Below, one piece after another: positions 48,301 to 57,159 of a DNA stretch of 64,000 bases (position 1 is the first letter of the stretch; the number at the start of each line of letters is the position of its first letter). A program made the position numbers and the translations under genes. The notes under the pieces are model-generated. The model was not told the origin of the DNA. It made no database searches and was given only the letters and a program-made list of their open reading frames with translations. This stretch comes from Hemicordylus capensis. Lineage: Eukaryota; Chordata; Lepidosauria; Squamata; Cordylidae. The DNA lies in contig NC_069665.1 in assembly GCF_027244095.1 (NCBI RefSeq), forward strand, positions 3,784,501 through 3,848,500, read 5' to 3'.

Positions 48301-51300
48301 CGGCACTGACTCTGCCCCCCGCACTTTGTATTAGGGATGTGCACACACCGAGGTTCGTGCACTGGCTCAGACAAGGTCCGAATCGGTTTGGCATTGGAGG
48401 GAGGGGAGTGACGAGCGAGGTCTTTAAAAAAATTTTGTTTAGGGGTGGTGGTGAGAGACGCTCCTACCTGCTATCCGATTGTACGCAGCTTCCTCCCGAT
48501 TTTCTTACCTGTTTGCTCGCACTGCACCCCGGGGGCGAGCAGATCTGGCTCCCCGAGGCTGATGTCGTTGAGCCGCGCTCCCAGGCACTCGATGGACAAG
48601 GTCTTGTACCACTCCTCGGCCTCCAGCTCTGCAAGATGGGAACAGCTCTGTCACCATCCAGCCCCCTGGGCAGAAGGGGCCAATTAAAGGCAACCCTCCA
48701 CCCGCACTCCAACCCCACATAGCCTCATAAAAAGCTAGAAACCCCACCACTGGATGGCGGCAGCTTCCTACCAGATTCGCAGGTGAACGTCCGGGCGGAG
48801 TCGTCAGTAAATATAATGGCCACGGCCTGCCGTTTTGTCTCCTTGGGCAGCCGCGTGATGCATTTGACACTGCTGATCTCTGTGACCTGCAGGGGAGAGA
48901 GATTCATTAAGGAAAGCATTCGTCAGGGGAGGCCCGTCTGTGGCTACCTTCAAGTCGTTTGGTAGCCACTCAGGGATGGGCCTTGTCGCTCCGAGACTTT
49001 GGAATGCGCTTCCCGCTGACATAAGGCTCTCCCCATCTCTAGCGATTTTTAAAAGATCTTTGAAGACTCATCTTTTTCAACCAGGCCTTTTAGCTTTTGT
49101 AATTTTAAATATCGTAAACTGTTTTCATTTTAAGCAGCTTTTGGGAGTTTTAATTGATTTTAATGTTTTATTTATTTGTATTGTTTTATAATTGTGAACC
49201 GCCCCGAGACTTTGGTTTGGGGTGGTATATAAATGTTATAATAAATAAATAAATACATAAATAAATAAGGAAAGGCACTTTGGGGGCACTTCCAACATGA
49301 ACACAAGAAGCTGCCTTATACAGCGTCAGACCACTGGTCCATCTGGCTCAGGATAGCACCATCTGCACTGACCAGCAGCGGCTTTTCCAAGGTTTTAGGC
49401 CAGAGTTTTTCCCAGCCCTACCTGGAGATGTTGCCTGCGACTGAACCCAGGACCTTCTGCATGCAAAGCAGGTACCCTCCCACTGAGCCGTGGTCCCAGT
49501 CTCATCTTTCAAAAAAGGAAGACATGGCGTGATCATAGAGTGTGAGTCCTTCGCAGTTCTTAGACTGGTGCTGGGACTTCCTGCATGGAAGCAGATGCTT
49601 TACCAGTGAGTCACGGCCCCATCCCCATAGAGACCTTGTATAGGAACATCGGTAGTTTCAATCTCCCGAGTTAGATTCCCCGGTCCCTCTAGCTCAGTAT
49701 TTTCCACTCTGTTTCTGGCAGCAGCTCTCCAAGGTTTCAGGCAGGAGCCTTTCCCGGCCCCAACTGCAGGTGCTGGGGATGGAACCTGGGAACCTGCATG
49801 CAAAGGCAATGCTCCAGCATTGAGCTACAGCCCCACCAGGCCCTGCAAGCGACCTTCCAACACAGAGAGGACGAAGGGAATCCTGTGTTGCTCAGCAGCC
49901 CCGACACAAGAACGTCTCAGTGGCTCTACAAAGAGGCTCAAACAAACCACCTTCTGGTTTCTCTAGCTGCGGGCGGGTGGGTGGGGGGAATGAGCTGGAT
50001 GGGCTTGTTTTTCTGCAAATCCGGCTCCAGGATTGGGGCAGGTGGGGACGGGACTCCCGACAAGGAGGCTTCCCGCTTTAAAACCCACAAGAGGTGGGAG
50101 GTGCAAACGGAGAATGTGTTTGTGGGACACCCTGTTTCAAGAGGCCCATCCGACTCGCTCCCTCCTGGCCTTTCTCTGCCATGTACCAAGTCTCCTTTTA
50201 AGTAAGCGAAGCAACAAAGAGAGGACTGAGAGGGGGGAGAGGGGAGCCGTCTTCAAAACATCCCAAGAGCTGCCACCTACAAGTTGCAGACGCCTCCCTC
50301 TGGGTTGCTTCCCAAGTGAGGCAGCACTAGAACCAACGCCTTGAAAGGGCAAGGAAACCAAGGAAACGACTGCAGAGTCGGAGGGATTTCCGGAGTGCAG
50401 GAGCTGCTTGCCAGTGCAACAGTCTGCCTGGTGCAGTGGTGGGCTCTCTCTTGCTGAGGGTTTTCAAAACAAACAGAGGCGGGATGTCCAGCCGCCAGGG
50501 AGGCTGGAGCAGTTTCCTACACTCAGCAGGAGGCTGGACTAGAAGATGACCTCCAGGGCCCCTCCCAGCCCGACAATTCTGAGAGCTGGTCTTGTGGTAG
50601 CCAGCATGAATTGCCTCCTTTGCTAAGCAGGATCTGCCCTGGTTTGCATTAGAATGGGAGACTGCACATGAGCACTGTAAGATATTCCCCTTGGGGATGG
50701 GGCCACTCTGGGAAGAGCACCTGCCTGCTTGCATGCAGAAGGGTCCATGTTCCCTCCCTGGCAGCATCTCCAAGAGAGGGCTGAGAGAGATTCCTGCCTG
50801 CAACCTGGGAGAAGCCGCTGCCAGTCTGGGTAGACAATAATGAGCGAGATGAACCAAGGGTCTGACTCTGTATATGGCAGTTTCTTATGCTCCTAGCAGC
50901 CTAAGCTTTTGGCCTGCAGAGGTTTCTCTCTCTCTGCTGGCCCCATTTTTGAAAGCAGCTATATTTGCATCTCTTCCCCATTTTGATTGGTGTCGCCTCC
51001 AGTTTCTTTTAATGCTATTACATGTTTAGTGCTGCATTGCTGCGAGTGGTCTTGGAGAGGCAGGATGTCATCCCTGAAAAGGAGGAGGAGGATGCCCAGC
51101 TAACACACCTAGCCTTCTGTCCTGCTAGCACTGGCCCCATTTTTCAGGAGCCCAAGACCACCTTCTGTTCTGAAAACAACGGCCCTGGCAGGAACAGAGG
51201 CCCTGGGAGGCCAGGTGCCAAGGGAGAAGAGCCGGGCAGGGAGAGGCCACGCGGGAAGGGCCCCTCCCTTGCAAACATAAACAAGGTTATTTTTGCCACA

Positions 51301-52754
51301 GCGGCTCCCCTGGGCAGAGATGTTTTTCCTGCATGAAGTGTCACACAGACCACAATGGTGCCCCAGAGAGGCATTTCGTGATAATGAGAACACGGCTAGA
51401 GGAGGGAATGCTCATCACCAAAGTGGACAACTCCTAAGTTGGCTCAATGCAGGAGGTCGCCCACTCCTACCTCTCGCAGCCCCCTTGCTGGGAATGACTT
51501 AAGCATACTGCCAGAGCAAGGGGTGCTGGGATGGCCCCCTGCGTTTGCTCTCCAGCCTCCCTCCTCCCCAGGATAGAAGTGGCACTGCCAGGTACTTAAA
51601 ACCAGGGGTGTTGCTTGGTTCCTAAAAGGTCTGGGCCCTGGGCCCACAGCCCGTCTTTTGATAATTAAACTCAATCATACTTGCTCAAGAAATAAATACT
51701 TACATATAAGTATTCTTGGACAAATATGATTGAATTTTAATTAAAGACTTTTAAAGACTCTAGTATAATATAAGTATAAAATAATACTTATTTTAAGTAT
51801 TAAAACACCCCTGATTTTAAGTACCTGGAGATGCCATAAACAAATCCACAAACAAAGAGTGCGTTTGTGGATTTGTTTGTGCAAAACAACTTCTTACTTT
51901 GCAATTACTTACAAATACCAAATGTTGCATATGCAAGCCTGCCACTGAAATGAGAGGAATGCACTATTTTTACACCAGGATATGCTCAATGAAACATGTA
52001 AATAGTTTTTATTTTTTCAAAGAAATTCTGAATATAACGTTCTTTTTTAGCTGTTGTGTTATTCAACAGATTTTTAAAATTCAACAGGTTTTTTTAAACA
52101 CTTAACGATAATCAATCATTCAAAAATGACATCACGCCCAAGGGAAGCAGAAGATCTTTCTCAGATTCAAATTTACTATGGTTCAAATTTACTATATATG
52201 AGAATCAGTCAATAAAATGAATAATGTTTGAAGTTGAAATCCAACAAATTCAAAACTGTTCTTTTACTTCCCTTTTGGAAGCAGATTAATAAAAAATTCT
52301 ATGACATACATTTCTTGAACTCCCCAATAAGTATAATCTATGCAGAATGACTTTAGCCAGTCAACAACACACTTCGCCTCCTAGTTATCTATGTTTTTCA
52401 AAGTCTCTAATACAGCACCTATGAGGGTGGAAGCAGGCGAAAGCCAGGGAAGGCTCAGAGCTCTTTCCCCATCATGTTCTGTGCAGGTGCCTCCTCCCTT
52501 GACAAACTTCCTTTCTGGAAGAGGTCAGAGAGGAGGGAGGTGGCGGCTGATGAGATTCAGGGCTCTGAGCAACTCATGGGGGGCCATGCCCCCTGGACCA
52601 CCCCCTAATGATGCCCCTGGCGATTAGGTAAGGGAGGGAGACTCACCTTGGGACAGCCACGCAAACACACGGACTTCTCATCGGGATATTTCTCCAGCCG
52701 CTGGGGGCCTTTGCTGGAAGATTTCCGGAACACCAGCCAGCAACGCCGGTAAAT
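41692..52754 (-). CDS. DOK4: DOK4, docking protein 4, partial: coding exons 2 to 8 of 8
   Basis: DOK4 is an adaptor of the p62dok family (IRS5), acting under receptor tyrosine kinases such as RET and the insulin receptor at the inner face of the plasma membrane. Coding exons in transcript order are 52754-52647, 48886-48772, 48628-48509, 48038-47849, 43801-43663, 43141-43018 and 41816-41692. They total 921 bases, 306 residues plus stop, with no frame break. The first coding exon (about 22 residues in human, MATNFSDIVKQG onward) is not found up to base 64000 and must lie beyond. The remainder of the PH domain ([19 protein letters not shown] through [15 protein letters not shown]) is followed by the IRS-type PTB domain ([14 protein letters not shown] through [14 protein letters not shown]). 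A tail follows with [20 protein letters not shown] and [16 protein letters not shown]. The last 19 residues (after LLKP) differ from the mammalian tail as I remember it. DOK5 and DOK6 are paralogues, but synteny with COQ9 and CIAPIN1 favours DOK4. Confidence 0.95.
42361..42450 (-). mobile_element. L2-like LINE 3' tail fragment
   Basis: GGATAGGGCCACTTACTCTC, CCCCTGCTAAATAAAGAGAA, GGTGCCTCTTTGCC in reverse orientation, inside the DOK4 intron before the last exon. Confidence 0.65.
42457..42676 (+). mobile_element. tRNA-derived Sauria SINE
   Basis: GTGGTGTAGTGGTTAGAGGG (A box), GAGTTCAAATTCCCATTTGG (B box), TGAAACTCACTGGGTGACTC, CAGGGATGTTGTGAGGATAA, A-rich tail. Confidence 0.88.
43018..43141 (-). 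CDS. DOK4: DOK4 coding exon 7
   Basis: 124 bases between TTCTTCCAG-type acceptor and GTGAGTT. Encodes [20 protein letters not shown] then [20 protein letters not shown], the conserved post-PTB region. Confidence 0.95.
43663..43801 (-). CDS. DOK4: DOK4 coding exon 6
   Basis: 139 bases between CTTAGCAG and GTGAGTG. Encodes [20 protein letters not shown] then [20 protein letters not shown] and MEKNVR, the end of the PTB domain and its C-terminal helix. Confidence 0.96.
44114..44247. mobile_element. Foldback hAT-type MITE
   Basis: CAGGGCTGCACAACTGTTGC opposes GAAGTTGCGCACTCCTG. Inner arms: GATGATGGGAGCTGTAGTCC and its decayed partner. Confidence 0.72.
44275..44605 (+). mobile_element. L2-like LINE 3' tail family, diverged
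   Basis: GCAAAGAAGCACCTTTGAGT, GCAGCGGGAGAGTAACGG, TGTGAATTGCCTTGAGAACT, TTTGTTGAAAAGCACTCTC. Confidence 0.5.
45233..45445 (+). mobile_element. tRNA-derived Sauria SINE, head decayed
   Basis: GATCTGGGTTTAAATCCTCA (B box), CCATGAAACTCACTAGGCAA, a (CT)n/(CA)n tract at 45317-45349, GGGTTGTTGTGAGGATAAGG. Confidence 0.78.
46625..46755 (-). mobile_element. tRNA-Ala/5S SINE, body fragment
   Basis: GGAAGCTGCCACATACTGAG, CTGGTCCATCTAGCTGAGTA, CTCCAAGGTTGCAGGCAGGA. Confidence 0.8.
47110..47328 (-). mobile_element. Second tRNA-derived SINE family (GCCACCTAATGGC head)
   Basis: On the minus strand it starts GCCACCTAATGGCACAGTGG with AAGTAACTTGCCTAGGGAGC. A B-box-like GTTCGAATCCCCGCTGG follows, then GAAAGGCATCATCTCCTAC. 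Unlike the other SINEs in the window. Confidence 0.65.
47331..47575 (-). mobile_element. L2-like LINE 3' tail family copy
   Basis: TCAAAGTGGTTTACATAAAA, CAAAAGGGCTCACCATCTAA, GCTCTCCCCCTTCTAAATAT, CCTCTTTCCTCATTTAGCAG. Confidence 0.68.
47849..48038 (-). CDS. DOK4: DOK4 coding exon 5
   Basis: 190 bases between TCCCGCAG and GTACGA. Encodes [20 protein letters not shown], then [20 protein letters not shown] and [20 protein letters not shown]. This is the first half of the IRS-type PTB domain, with the conserved RRYGRD segment that contacts phosphotyrosine ligands in the family. Confidence 0.96.
48333..48494. mobile_element. TAGGGATGTGCAC hAT-type element, truncated next to a DOK4 donor
   Basis: TTAGGGATGTGCACACACCG, GGTTCGTGCACTGGCTCAGA, GGGAGTGACGAGCGAGGTCT, then CTACCTGCTATCC and GCAGCTTCCT. 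It aligns with 60670-60800 (GTGCACTGGTTCGG, GGGAGTGGCGAGCAGGACCT, GCAGCTTCCT). It ends about 14 bases from the donor of DOK4 coding exon 4. Confidence 0.65.
48509..48628 (-). CDS. DOK4: DOK4 coding exon 4
   Basis: 120 bases between ATCTTGCAG and GTAAGAA. Encodes [20 protein letters not shown] then [20 protein letters not shown]. It holds the C-terminal helix of the PH domain, including its tryptophan, and the linker to the PTB domain. Repeat sequence approaches within about 14 bases of the donor. Confidence 0.95.
48772..48886 (-). CDS. DOK4: DOK4 coding exon 3
   Basis: 115 bases between CCCCTGCAG and GTAGGA. Encodes [20 protein letters not shown] then [18 protein letters not shown]. An L2-like LINE tail starts only about 20 bases upstream of its acceptor, so the branch point may lie in transposon-derived DNA. 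Confidence 0.95.
48905..49265 (+). mobile_element. L2-clade-like LINE, ORF2 C-terminus and 3' UTR
   Basis: Encodes [20 protein letters not shown] then [12 protein letters not shown], the WN.LP...FK..LKTHLF signature of L2/CR1-type ORF2 C-termini. A short 3' UTR (GTGAACCGCCCCGAGACTTT) and (AAATA)n tail follow. 5' truncated. It lies in the DOK4 intron, starting about 20 bases from an acceptor. Confidence 0.75.
49301..49497 (-). mobile_element. tRNA-Ala-headed Sauria SINE
   Basis: GAAGCTGCCTTATACAGCGT, TACCTGGAGATGTTGCCTGC, GCAAAGCAGGTACCCTCCCA then CTGAGCCGTGGTCCC. Confidence 0.85.
49672..49834 (-). mobile_element. tRNA-Ala-headed Sauria SINE
   Basis: CCCTCTAGCTCAGTATTTTC, GGTTTCAGGCAGGAGCCTTT, ATGCAAAGGCAATGCTCCAG, TTGAGCTACAGCCCC. 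Confidence 0.82.
50375..50582 (+). mobile_element. CR1 LINE 3' end
   Basis: GTGCAACAGTCTGCCTGGTG, CAGTGGTGGGCTCTCTCTTG, CTGGACTAGAAGATGACCTC, CCCGACAATTCT. It abuts a 5S SINE. Confidence 0.82.
50581..50897 (+). mobile_element. 5S-headed Sauria SINE, full length
   Basis: GAGAGCTGGTCTTGTGGTAG, TTTGCTAAGCAGGATCTGCC, TAGAATGGGAGACTGCACAT, GGGATGGGGCCACTCTGGGA, CATGCAGAAGGGTCC, body to ATGGCAGTTTCTTATGCTC. Confidence 0.9.
51581..51885. repeat. Cluster of three hairpin-forming inverted repeats
   Basis: The outer pair is 51581-51612 against 51805-51835, sharing CCAGGTACTTAAAA and CAGGGGTGTT in inverted order. An inner hairpin at 51671-51733 is built on TCAATCATACTTG / CAAATATGATTGA. A separate perfect 16-bp stem AAACAAATCCACAAAC (51838-51853) pairs with 51863-51878 across a 9-base loop. 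In the DOK4 intron; probably a small foldback transposon. Confidence 0.8.
52647..52754 (-). CDS. DOK4: DOK4 coding exon 2
   Basis: 108 bases between TCGGTTAG and GTGAGTC. Encodes [20 protein letters not shown] then [16 protein letters not shown], the central strands of the PH domain. It starts in phase 0, consistent with a preceding exon ending at a codon boundary. Confidence 0.95.
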
Positions 52755-53312
52755 CTAACCGAGAGAGAAGGAGAGACAGTCTGTTGACATAAACAAGAAG
52801 TGAAGTGGACACCCAGAGCTGAACACACCCAACTCCTGGAGCAAAGGTGCTTCAGCCAGACTCTCTTGTGTCCAGAGGCACTCCCAAGTTTCTGTGTTTC
52901 TCAGAGGAGTGGTCAGCTCCAGTCAGAGAGAACCCCGCTGGCTGTGGTTACATGATCACACATCCTAGGCTAAGAGAGAATCAAGAATGCCTGATCTAAG
53001 ACTTAGTAGTTTTATAATTCTTAAACTTGTTTATAAACTCTTTCAAGTTTATAAATACTTTAGTTTTTATAATTCTTAGTCTTTAGCTTTTAAAACAACT
53101 TGAAGATTTAAAAGCTAATTCTGATTGTGGTTTTAGCTTCGCTTTTGAACTTGTTTAATTTGGTTAATTTTATTAGTCTGACTTTATATTGTAACTGTTT
53201 TATAAATGTTGTGAACCACCCCAAGCAGTAATGTACTGGAGGAGCAGGGTATAAACATTTTAAACAAAACAAACAAACAAAACAATCTTTAGAGTTTTCT
53301 GTCCTCTTAGTT

Positions 53313-53620
53313 AGGAACATAGGAAGCTGCCATATACTGAGTGAGACCCTTGGTCCATCTTGCTCAGAATTGTCTACCCAGACTGGCAGCAGCTTCTTCA
53401 AGGTTATAGGCAGGAATCTCTTTCAGCCCTATCTTGGAGATGCTGCCAGGGAGGGAACTTGGAACCTTCTGTATGCAGATGCTCTTCCCAGAGCAGCCCC
53501 ATCCTCTAAGGGGAATATCTCACAGTGCTCACATGTAGTCTCCCATTCAAATGCAAACCAGGATGGACCCTGCTTAGCAAAGGGGACAATTCATGCTTGC
53601 CACCACAAGACCAGTTCTCT
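53313..53620 (-). mobile_element. 5S-headed Sauria SINE, full length
   Basis: AGGAACATAGGAAGCTGCCA, TATCTTGGAGATGCTGCCAG, TGTAGTCTCCCATTCAAATG, CTGCTTAGCAAAGGGGACAA, then CCACAAGACCAG. Confidence 0.9.
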
Positions 53621-53629
53621 TCCCATAAC

Positions 53630-53740
53630 AGGCTAGTTCACACAGTCGAAATCAGTGTAGAGGGAGCACCCAGCCAGAGTAGGAGAGCTGGGTGCATTCT
53701 CAATCGGCAGTTGTGTGAACTCCAAGATCAAGGTAGGATC
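53630..53740. mobile_element. GGCTAGTTCACAC foldback element
   Basis: GGCTAGTTCACACAGTCGAA opposes CGGCAGTTGTGTGAACTCC, arms about 20 bases. Related to the insertion near 31.33-31.67 kb. Confidence 0.5.
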
Positions 53741-54399
53741 AGGGCCGGAGCCACCATTGAGTGAATGGGTTCAAAGAACCCAGGCCGCCAATGAAAAGGG
53801 CCACCGGAGAATGACATCACGTGCAAAGGGTGCATGGCCCAATCACCAGAGAGCCTGTCCCAGGCCTCCCGAACTCATTTTCAACCAGCGTTTGCTTCCT
53901 GGCTGCGTTCGTTTCCCTCCAGCGAGGGAGAGGAAGGGAAATAAACACAGCCAAGCAGCAAACACTGGCTGAAAATGAGATCGGGAGGGCTGACAAGGAC
54001 TCTCCCAAGCCCAGGCCACACCCCCATGCATGTGACATGGTGTGCATGGGGCGTCACTCACGGTGCTGCTGGCGGGGCGGACACAGGCCACCATTAGGCT
54101 GGCTCCACCACGGGGTAGGATGAGAGGAGTGTGATTGGGAGGGAGGCAGGAGCTGGGGTGGATGCCTTTTCCTCCACCCCCGATAAAACGCTGGGGACAG
54201 AACACGGGTTGGCTGTGCCCATCCAAACTAGCTCCAGCCTCCCACATGATCCTCTCTCCACCTCTTCTCTTGCTCCCGGAGTTGACATCACTGCTGATCA
54301 GGGGCGCGCCCAGCTTTTCTATCCTGGCTGACTCCTGACTCCTCCCCGGATTTCAGTCGTCTGAACAGGGCTCTCATCTCACCGCATTAGTACTCTGAT

Positions 54400-54642
54400 G
54401 AATGTTTTTTTCAACAAAAACTCCCAAAGCGGTTTACACAGAGAAATAAAATTAAAACAAATTAAGATGGCTCCCTGTCCCCAAAGGCCTCACAATCTAA
54501 AAAGAAACATACACAGACCCTAGCAAGAGTCACTGAAGGAATGCTGTGCTGGGGATGGATAGGGCCAGTTGCTCTCCCCCTGCTAAATATAAGAGAATCA
54601 CTACTTTAAAAAGGTGTCTTTTTGCTCAGTTAGGAGGGGAAG
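54400..54642 (-). mobile_element. L2-like LINE 3' tail family copy
   Basis: CTCCCAAAGCGGTTTACACA, AAAGGCCTCACAATCTAAAA, CCCTGCTAAATATAAGAGAA, TTTTTGCTCAGTTAGGAGG. Confidence 0.7.
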
Positions 54643-54644
54643 AG

Positions 54645-54958
54645 AGATTAGGTCTAGTGGCAGCAAGCATGAATTCTCCCCTTTGTTAAGCAAAGTCCAC
54701 CCTGGTTTGCATCTGAATGGGAGACTACATGTTTGCACATGGTAAGATATTCCCCCTAGGGGATGGGGCCACTCTGAGAAGAGCATCTGCATGCTTGCAT
54801 GTAGAAGATTCCAAGTTCCCTCCCTGGCAGCATCTCCAAGATACGGTTGAGAGAGATTCCTGCCTGCAACCTTGGAGAAGCCACTGCCAGTCTGTGAAGA
54901 CAATACTGAGCTAGACTCAGTATTGTCTGACTCAGTATATGGCAGCTTCCTATGTTCC
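54645..54958 (+). mobile_element. 5S-headed Sauria SINE
   Basis: GTCTAGTGGCAGCAAGCATG, TTGTTAAGCAAAGTCCACCC, CTGAATGGGAGACTACATGT, GGGGATGGGGCCACTCTGAG, body to GGCAGCTTCCTATGTTCC. Confidence 0.88.
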
Positions 54959-55017
54959 ATATCAGGCCTTTCTCTCATTCCCAGTTCAGAGCTTTAAGTG
55001 CCAAAATTCCCTGCAGC

Positions 55018-55078
55018 AGAGCAGGGCAGGGCAGGGCAGGGCAGGGCAGGGCAGGGCAGGGCAGGGCAGGGCAGGGGG
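55018..55078. repeat. (GCAGG)n pentanucleotide microsatellite, about 12 units
   Basis: Near-perfect GCAGGGCAGGGCAGGGCAGG array in the DOK4 intron. GGG runs in every unit also make it G-quadruplex-prone. Confidence 0.95.
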
Positions 55079-55574
55079 TGGTCTGCAGAATACAAGGACC
55101 ACACCACCGGTTGACGGTCTGAAGTCACTGTCCATGCTGCACTGGAGCTCAGAGGAAAGCTCCACGCAGAGACACTCAGAAGAGAGGCCAGGGAACAGCC
55201 TTCTCCCCTTCTCACTGCTGCTACCTCCTTTGCTGCTGTCCATCCATCTCTCCTTGGACGACGGGGATGTCATGCTATCCATCAACACCCAGCAGAGTGA
55301 TCTTGTTGACTTTGCAGCTTGTACCAGCTAACCAGGGGCTGCCAAGTTGGTTACAGATTGAGAAGGGCAGCCTCTGGGCTAATAGAAAATACCTGTCAAC
55401 TGACTCTCTCTCTCTCTTTTCTGCTGATTGTTCCTGTATTTGCTTTCGGACTGAATCAAAGCGGTAATGGGGCTGGGGTGGGGGGCGTTGGGGACAGAGA
55501 ATAGAAGGAAAGGGCAGAATTGAGATACAGCAACAAGGACACGGGAATGAGTGTTAAGACCCTGTTTTATCCCC

Positions 55575-55715
55575 CTAGTCTTTCTCAGTCTTGTCTGCAC
55601 TGACAGGCAGAAACTCTCCAGGGCTTCAGACAGGAGCCTTTCCCTGGAATCACTGCCAGGGATTGAACCTGGGACCATTTGCGTGCTCACCAAATGCTCT
55701 GCCACCGAGTTGTTA
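55575..55715 (-). mobile_element. tRNA-Ala-headed Sauria SINE
   Basis: AGTCTTGTCTGCACTGACAG, GGGCTTCAGACAGGAGCCTT, CACTGCCAGGGATTGAACCT, AAATGCTCTGCCACCGAGTT. Confidence 0.8.
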
Positions 55716-55717
55716 CT

Positions 55718-55945
55718 ACTATTATTTATTATTACATTTATATCCCACTCTTCCTCCAAGGAGCTCAGAGCGGTGTACTACATACTTGGGTTTCTCCTCA
55801 CAACAACCCTGTGAAGTAGGTTAGGCTGAGAGAGAGAAGTGACTGGCCCAGAGTCACCCAGCTAGTCTCATGGCTGAACGGGGATTTGAACTCGGGTCTC
55901 CCCGCTCCGAGTTCAGCACTCGAACCACTACATCACGCTGGCTTT
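55718..55945 (-). mobile_element. tRNA-derived Sauria SINE
   Basis: CCACTCTTCCTCCAAGGAGC, TTCTCCTCACAACAACCCTG, GGGATTTGAACTCGGGTCTC (reversed B box), CCACTACATCACGCTGGC. Confidence 0.88.
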
Positions 55946-56097
55946 ACCCAGACTCCGGTTCATCCAAGTAAATAATTCTGGTCCTGGGGCCTTCTGCATG
56001 CAAAGCCGATGCTCTGCCACTGAGTTATAACCGTACCCCCAATGCAGGCTTTCTGAATCTTGGGTCCCCATATGTTGTTGTTGGGCTACCGTTGTCA

Positions 56098-56325
56098 TTT
56101 AATAACATTTATTCTTACATTTATATCCTGCTCTTCCTCCAAGGAACCCAGAGCAGCATACAGAGTTATGCTTACCCTCACAACAACCCTGCAAGGTAGG
56201 TTAGGCTGAAAGCAGGAGAGCAGCCTAGGGCATCCAGTGAACATCATGGCTGAGTAGGCATCTGAACTAGGGCTCTCCCCAGTCCTAGCCCAACACTCTG
56301 ACCACACCACCACGCTGGCTCTCAG
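56098..56325 (-). mobile_element. tRNA-derived Sauria SINE
   Basis: TATCCTGCTCTTCCTCCAAG, TACCCTCACAACAACCCTGC, GGCATCTGAACTAGGGCTCT, CACCACCACGCTGGCTCT. Confidence 0.85.
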
Positions 56326-56369
56326 ACGAACCCAAAGCTCAGCATCCCTGCCAAATGTTAAGCATGTCT

Positions 56370-56585
56370 TAAGAACATAAGAACCGCCCTGCTGGATCAG
56401 GCCCAAGGCGCTTCTAGTCCAGCCTCCTGTTTCCCACAGTGGCCCACCAGATGCCTCTGGGAAGCCCCCAGGCAAGAGGTATCTGCATGTCCTCTGTCTT
56501 GCTGTTGCTCCCTTGCAACGGGTACTGAGCAGCATCTTGCCTCTGAGGCTGGAGCAAGTCTGTCTCACCTACATGAATGTAAGAG
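56370..56585. mobile_element. CTGCTGGATCAGGCC interspersed repeat
   Basis: AACATAAGAACCGCCCTGCTG-type start, CCTGTTTCCCACAGTGGCCC, ACCAGATGCCTCTGGGAAGC, same as 26811-27030. Confidence 0.65.
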
Positions 56586-56886
56586 GAGACCGCTGTATGC
56601 ATTTTTATTTTGGAGTAGATCTTTCAGAACAACAGCTCTCTGTTCCGCTTGCCACCCTGGGATTTGCACCCAGATCACATGATCTGGATTCTGCACCCCT
56701 TACTTAACCCCTCTGCAGTGTTCACAATCAGGGTGGTTAAAGAGTGTGTGTGTGGATTTGGGGTGGGGGAAAGAGCCGAAACGGAAGCCTCTCAATTAGC
56801 ACTACATGCAGAGTGCAGGCACAAGGAGTACAGGGACCAGAACTGGAAGCGTGGCTGTCACGGGTGTCCCAATAAGATGGCTTCTA

Positions 56887-57155
56887 GGAACAAAGGAGAC
56901 GGCCTTATACGGATTCAGATCATTGGTAACGTCTAGCTCAGCTTTGCCTTCACAGACTGGCAGCGGCTTCTCTAAGGTTACAGGCAGGAATCTCTCTCAG
57001 CCCTGTCTTGGAGATGCTGCCAGGGAGGGAACCTTCGTGCAAGCAGCAGGGCCTCTTCCCATCCCCTAAGGGGAATATCTTGCAGTGCTCACACATGTAG
57101 TCTCCCATCCAAATGCAAGGCAGAACAGATTCTGCTTCGCAAAGGGGACAATCCA
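56887..57155 (-). mobile_element. 5S-headed Sauria SINE
   Basis: TTCACAGACTGGCAGCGGCT, CTTGGAGATGCTGCCAGGGA, AGTCTCCCATCCAAATGCAA, CTGCTTCGCAAAGGGGACAA. Confidence 0.85.
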
Positions 57156-57159
57156 GGCA

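Noticed and set aside
50327-50857. 176-codon minus-strand frame
   Set aside because: Made of SINE antisense and a CR1 tail.
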